From: Syntrophomonadaceae bacterium | GTDB lineage: Bacteria; Bacillota; Ch66; Ch109 | NCBI GenBank assembly: GCA_012512295.1 | Contig: JAAZDI010000230.1 | Location: 1-6,588 of the forward strand | Length of the DNA: 6,588 nt | Direction of reading: 5' to 3' | Part shown: piece by piece, positions 6,181-6,588 of the stretch | Layout: every line of letters starts with the position of its first letter | Position numbering within the stretch: position 1 is the first letter of the stretch | Program-made: the position numbers and the translations under genes | Notes under the pieces: generated by a model | Seen by the model: only the letters and a program-made list of their open reading frames with translations | Databases searched by the model: none | Told to the model about the DNA's origin: nothing

Positions 6181-6550
6181 GGATAACCTCACCCATAGCT
6201 TCATCCAGAGCGTCAATCATTTTACTGATTGTCTGCGCTTCAACCATTAGCGGGGTGAAATCCGGATCTTTTCGCAGGTTATCATAGACTATCCGCATCA
6301 AATTATAGAGGTGTTTAGCTTCTTCGGCGGTAAATTCAACCACCACTTTATAAGTAGGCTGACTTAATTCTTCCAAATCTTCTTCCTCGTCGGCCACCAA
6401 CTGCGCCGGGATTGCTTCTTGGTTAATCTCCAGGATCTTCACCTGTTCCCGACCCGTTAGGAATCGGCTCAATACCTCAGCCTTAGCTTCTTCTTCACTC
6501 TTGGCATCTACCACTACCTCAACCACTACCCGAAAACGACTTGCCGCCAC
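6170..6550 (-). CDS. Uncharacterised 126-aa acidic protein upstream of purN
   Basis: I do not recognise this protein. It has two parts that each begin with a similar hydrophobic strand and acidic helix: FRVVVEVVVDAKSEEEAKAEV (about 6-26) and YKVVVEFTAEEAKHLY (about 67-82). An acidic linker joins them (about 53-63, DEEEDLEELS). The C-terminal half (about 74-122) looks all-helical and ends in MIDALDEAMGEVIHGF. There is no signal peptide, membrane segment, Cys cluster or obvious catalytic motif. The start is well supported: a GTG with AAGGAGGG 9 nt upstream. The 11-bp overlap with purN and the strong ribosome binding site argue that it is a real gene of the purine operon. A binding or regulatory partner of purine enzymes is conceivable, but nothing in the sequence shows it. 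Confidence 0.75.
   Translation of the reverse strand: MAASRFRVVVEVVVDAKSEEEAKAEVLSRFLTGREQVKILEINQEAIPAQLVADEEEDLEELSQPTYKVVVEFTAEEAKHLYNLMRIVYDNLRKDPDFTPLMVEAQTISKMIDALDEAMGEVIHGF
6186..6193 (-). promoter_or_regulatory. Ribosome binding site deciding the purN start
   Basis: GGTGAGGT on the minus strand, 5 nt before ATG 6180-6178 and inside the last codons of the preceding gene. It favours this start over the ATG at 6216. Confidence 0.7.
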
Positions 6551-6559
6551 TGTTTGCTT

Positions 6560-6567
6560 CCCTCCTT
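6560..6567 (-). promoter_or_regulatory. Strong ribosome binding site for the 126-aa gene
   Basis: AAGGAGGG on the minus strand, 9 nt before GTG 6550-6548. It is a near-full match to the anti-Shine-Dalgarno complement and is the main support for translation of the unrecognised gene. The bases to its right (6568-6588) are AT-rich, with an 8-bp near repeat (ATTAAAAG, ATTAAAAA at 6572-6587); no promoter can be judged at the window edge. Confidence 0.75.
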
Positions 6568-6588
6568 AATAATTAAAAGATTAAAAAC

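Noticed and set aside
6178..6216. Longer purN start at ATG 6216
   Set aside because: It would deepen the overlap with the upstream gene, has no better ribosome binding site, and adds residues (MTLWMKLWVRLS) not typical of PurN; the 6180 ATG has GGTGAGGT 5 nt upstream.
1..6588. Mobile element, CRISPR array, defence system or RNA gene
   Set aside because: No transposase, spaced repeats, toxin-antitoxin pair or rRNA/tRNA-like sequence is visible; almost the whole window is accounted for by conserved metabolic genes.

Overview
The window reads as a stretch of a Firmicutes (Clostridia-type) chromosome. The evidence is the mixed base composition near 50% GC, strong AGGAGG-like ribosome binding sites, frequent GTG starts, a TrpR-like YerC/YecD-family gene, and a HisZ subunit beside HisG. 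Thermophilic or syntrophic Peptococcaceae and Moorella-like lineages would fit, but I cannot fix the genus from the sequence. All eight genes lie on the minus strand, so transcription runs from the right edge to the left edge.

Right part (6588 to 2541): the end of a purine biosynthesis operon. In transcription order it holds an unrecognised 126-aa acidic protein, purN (GAR transformylase, overlapping the previous gene by 11 bp), purH (AICAR transformylase/IMP cyclohydrolase) and purD (GAR synthetase). PurD makes GAR, PurN formylates it, and PurH carries out the last two steps to IMP. PurN and PurH both use 10-formyl-tetrahydrofolate. The upstream pur genes presumably lie beyond the right edge.

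Middle (2460 to 1603): a 229-aa HD-domain phosphohydrolase of unknown substrate, then a 168-bp spacer. The spacer holds a plausible rho-independent terminator (1699-1728) and, nearer the next gene, a 10-bp direct repeat with an 11-bp period that could be a regulator site.

Left part (1602 to 1): a YerC/YecD-type TrpR-family regulator, hisZ (regulatory subunit of ATP phosphoribosyltransferase) and the first 56 codons of hisG (catalytic subunit), which runs off the left edge. A good sigma-A-type promoter candidate sits in the 85-bp hisZ-hisG gap, so hisG and the rest of a his operon may have their own promoter.

The purine and histidine parts are linked biochemically. Histidine synthesis starts from ATP and PRPP and releases AICAR, which PurH returns to IMP. 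No intergenic stretch exceeds 300 bp; the largest are 168 bp (1603-1770) and 130 bp (5427-5556). I see no mobile element, CRISPR array, rRNA or tRNA gene. This is mostly ordinary metabolic chromosome. The least explained items are the 126-aa protein, the HD protein and the possible regulatory DNA around yerC and hisG.
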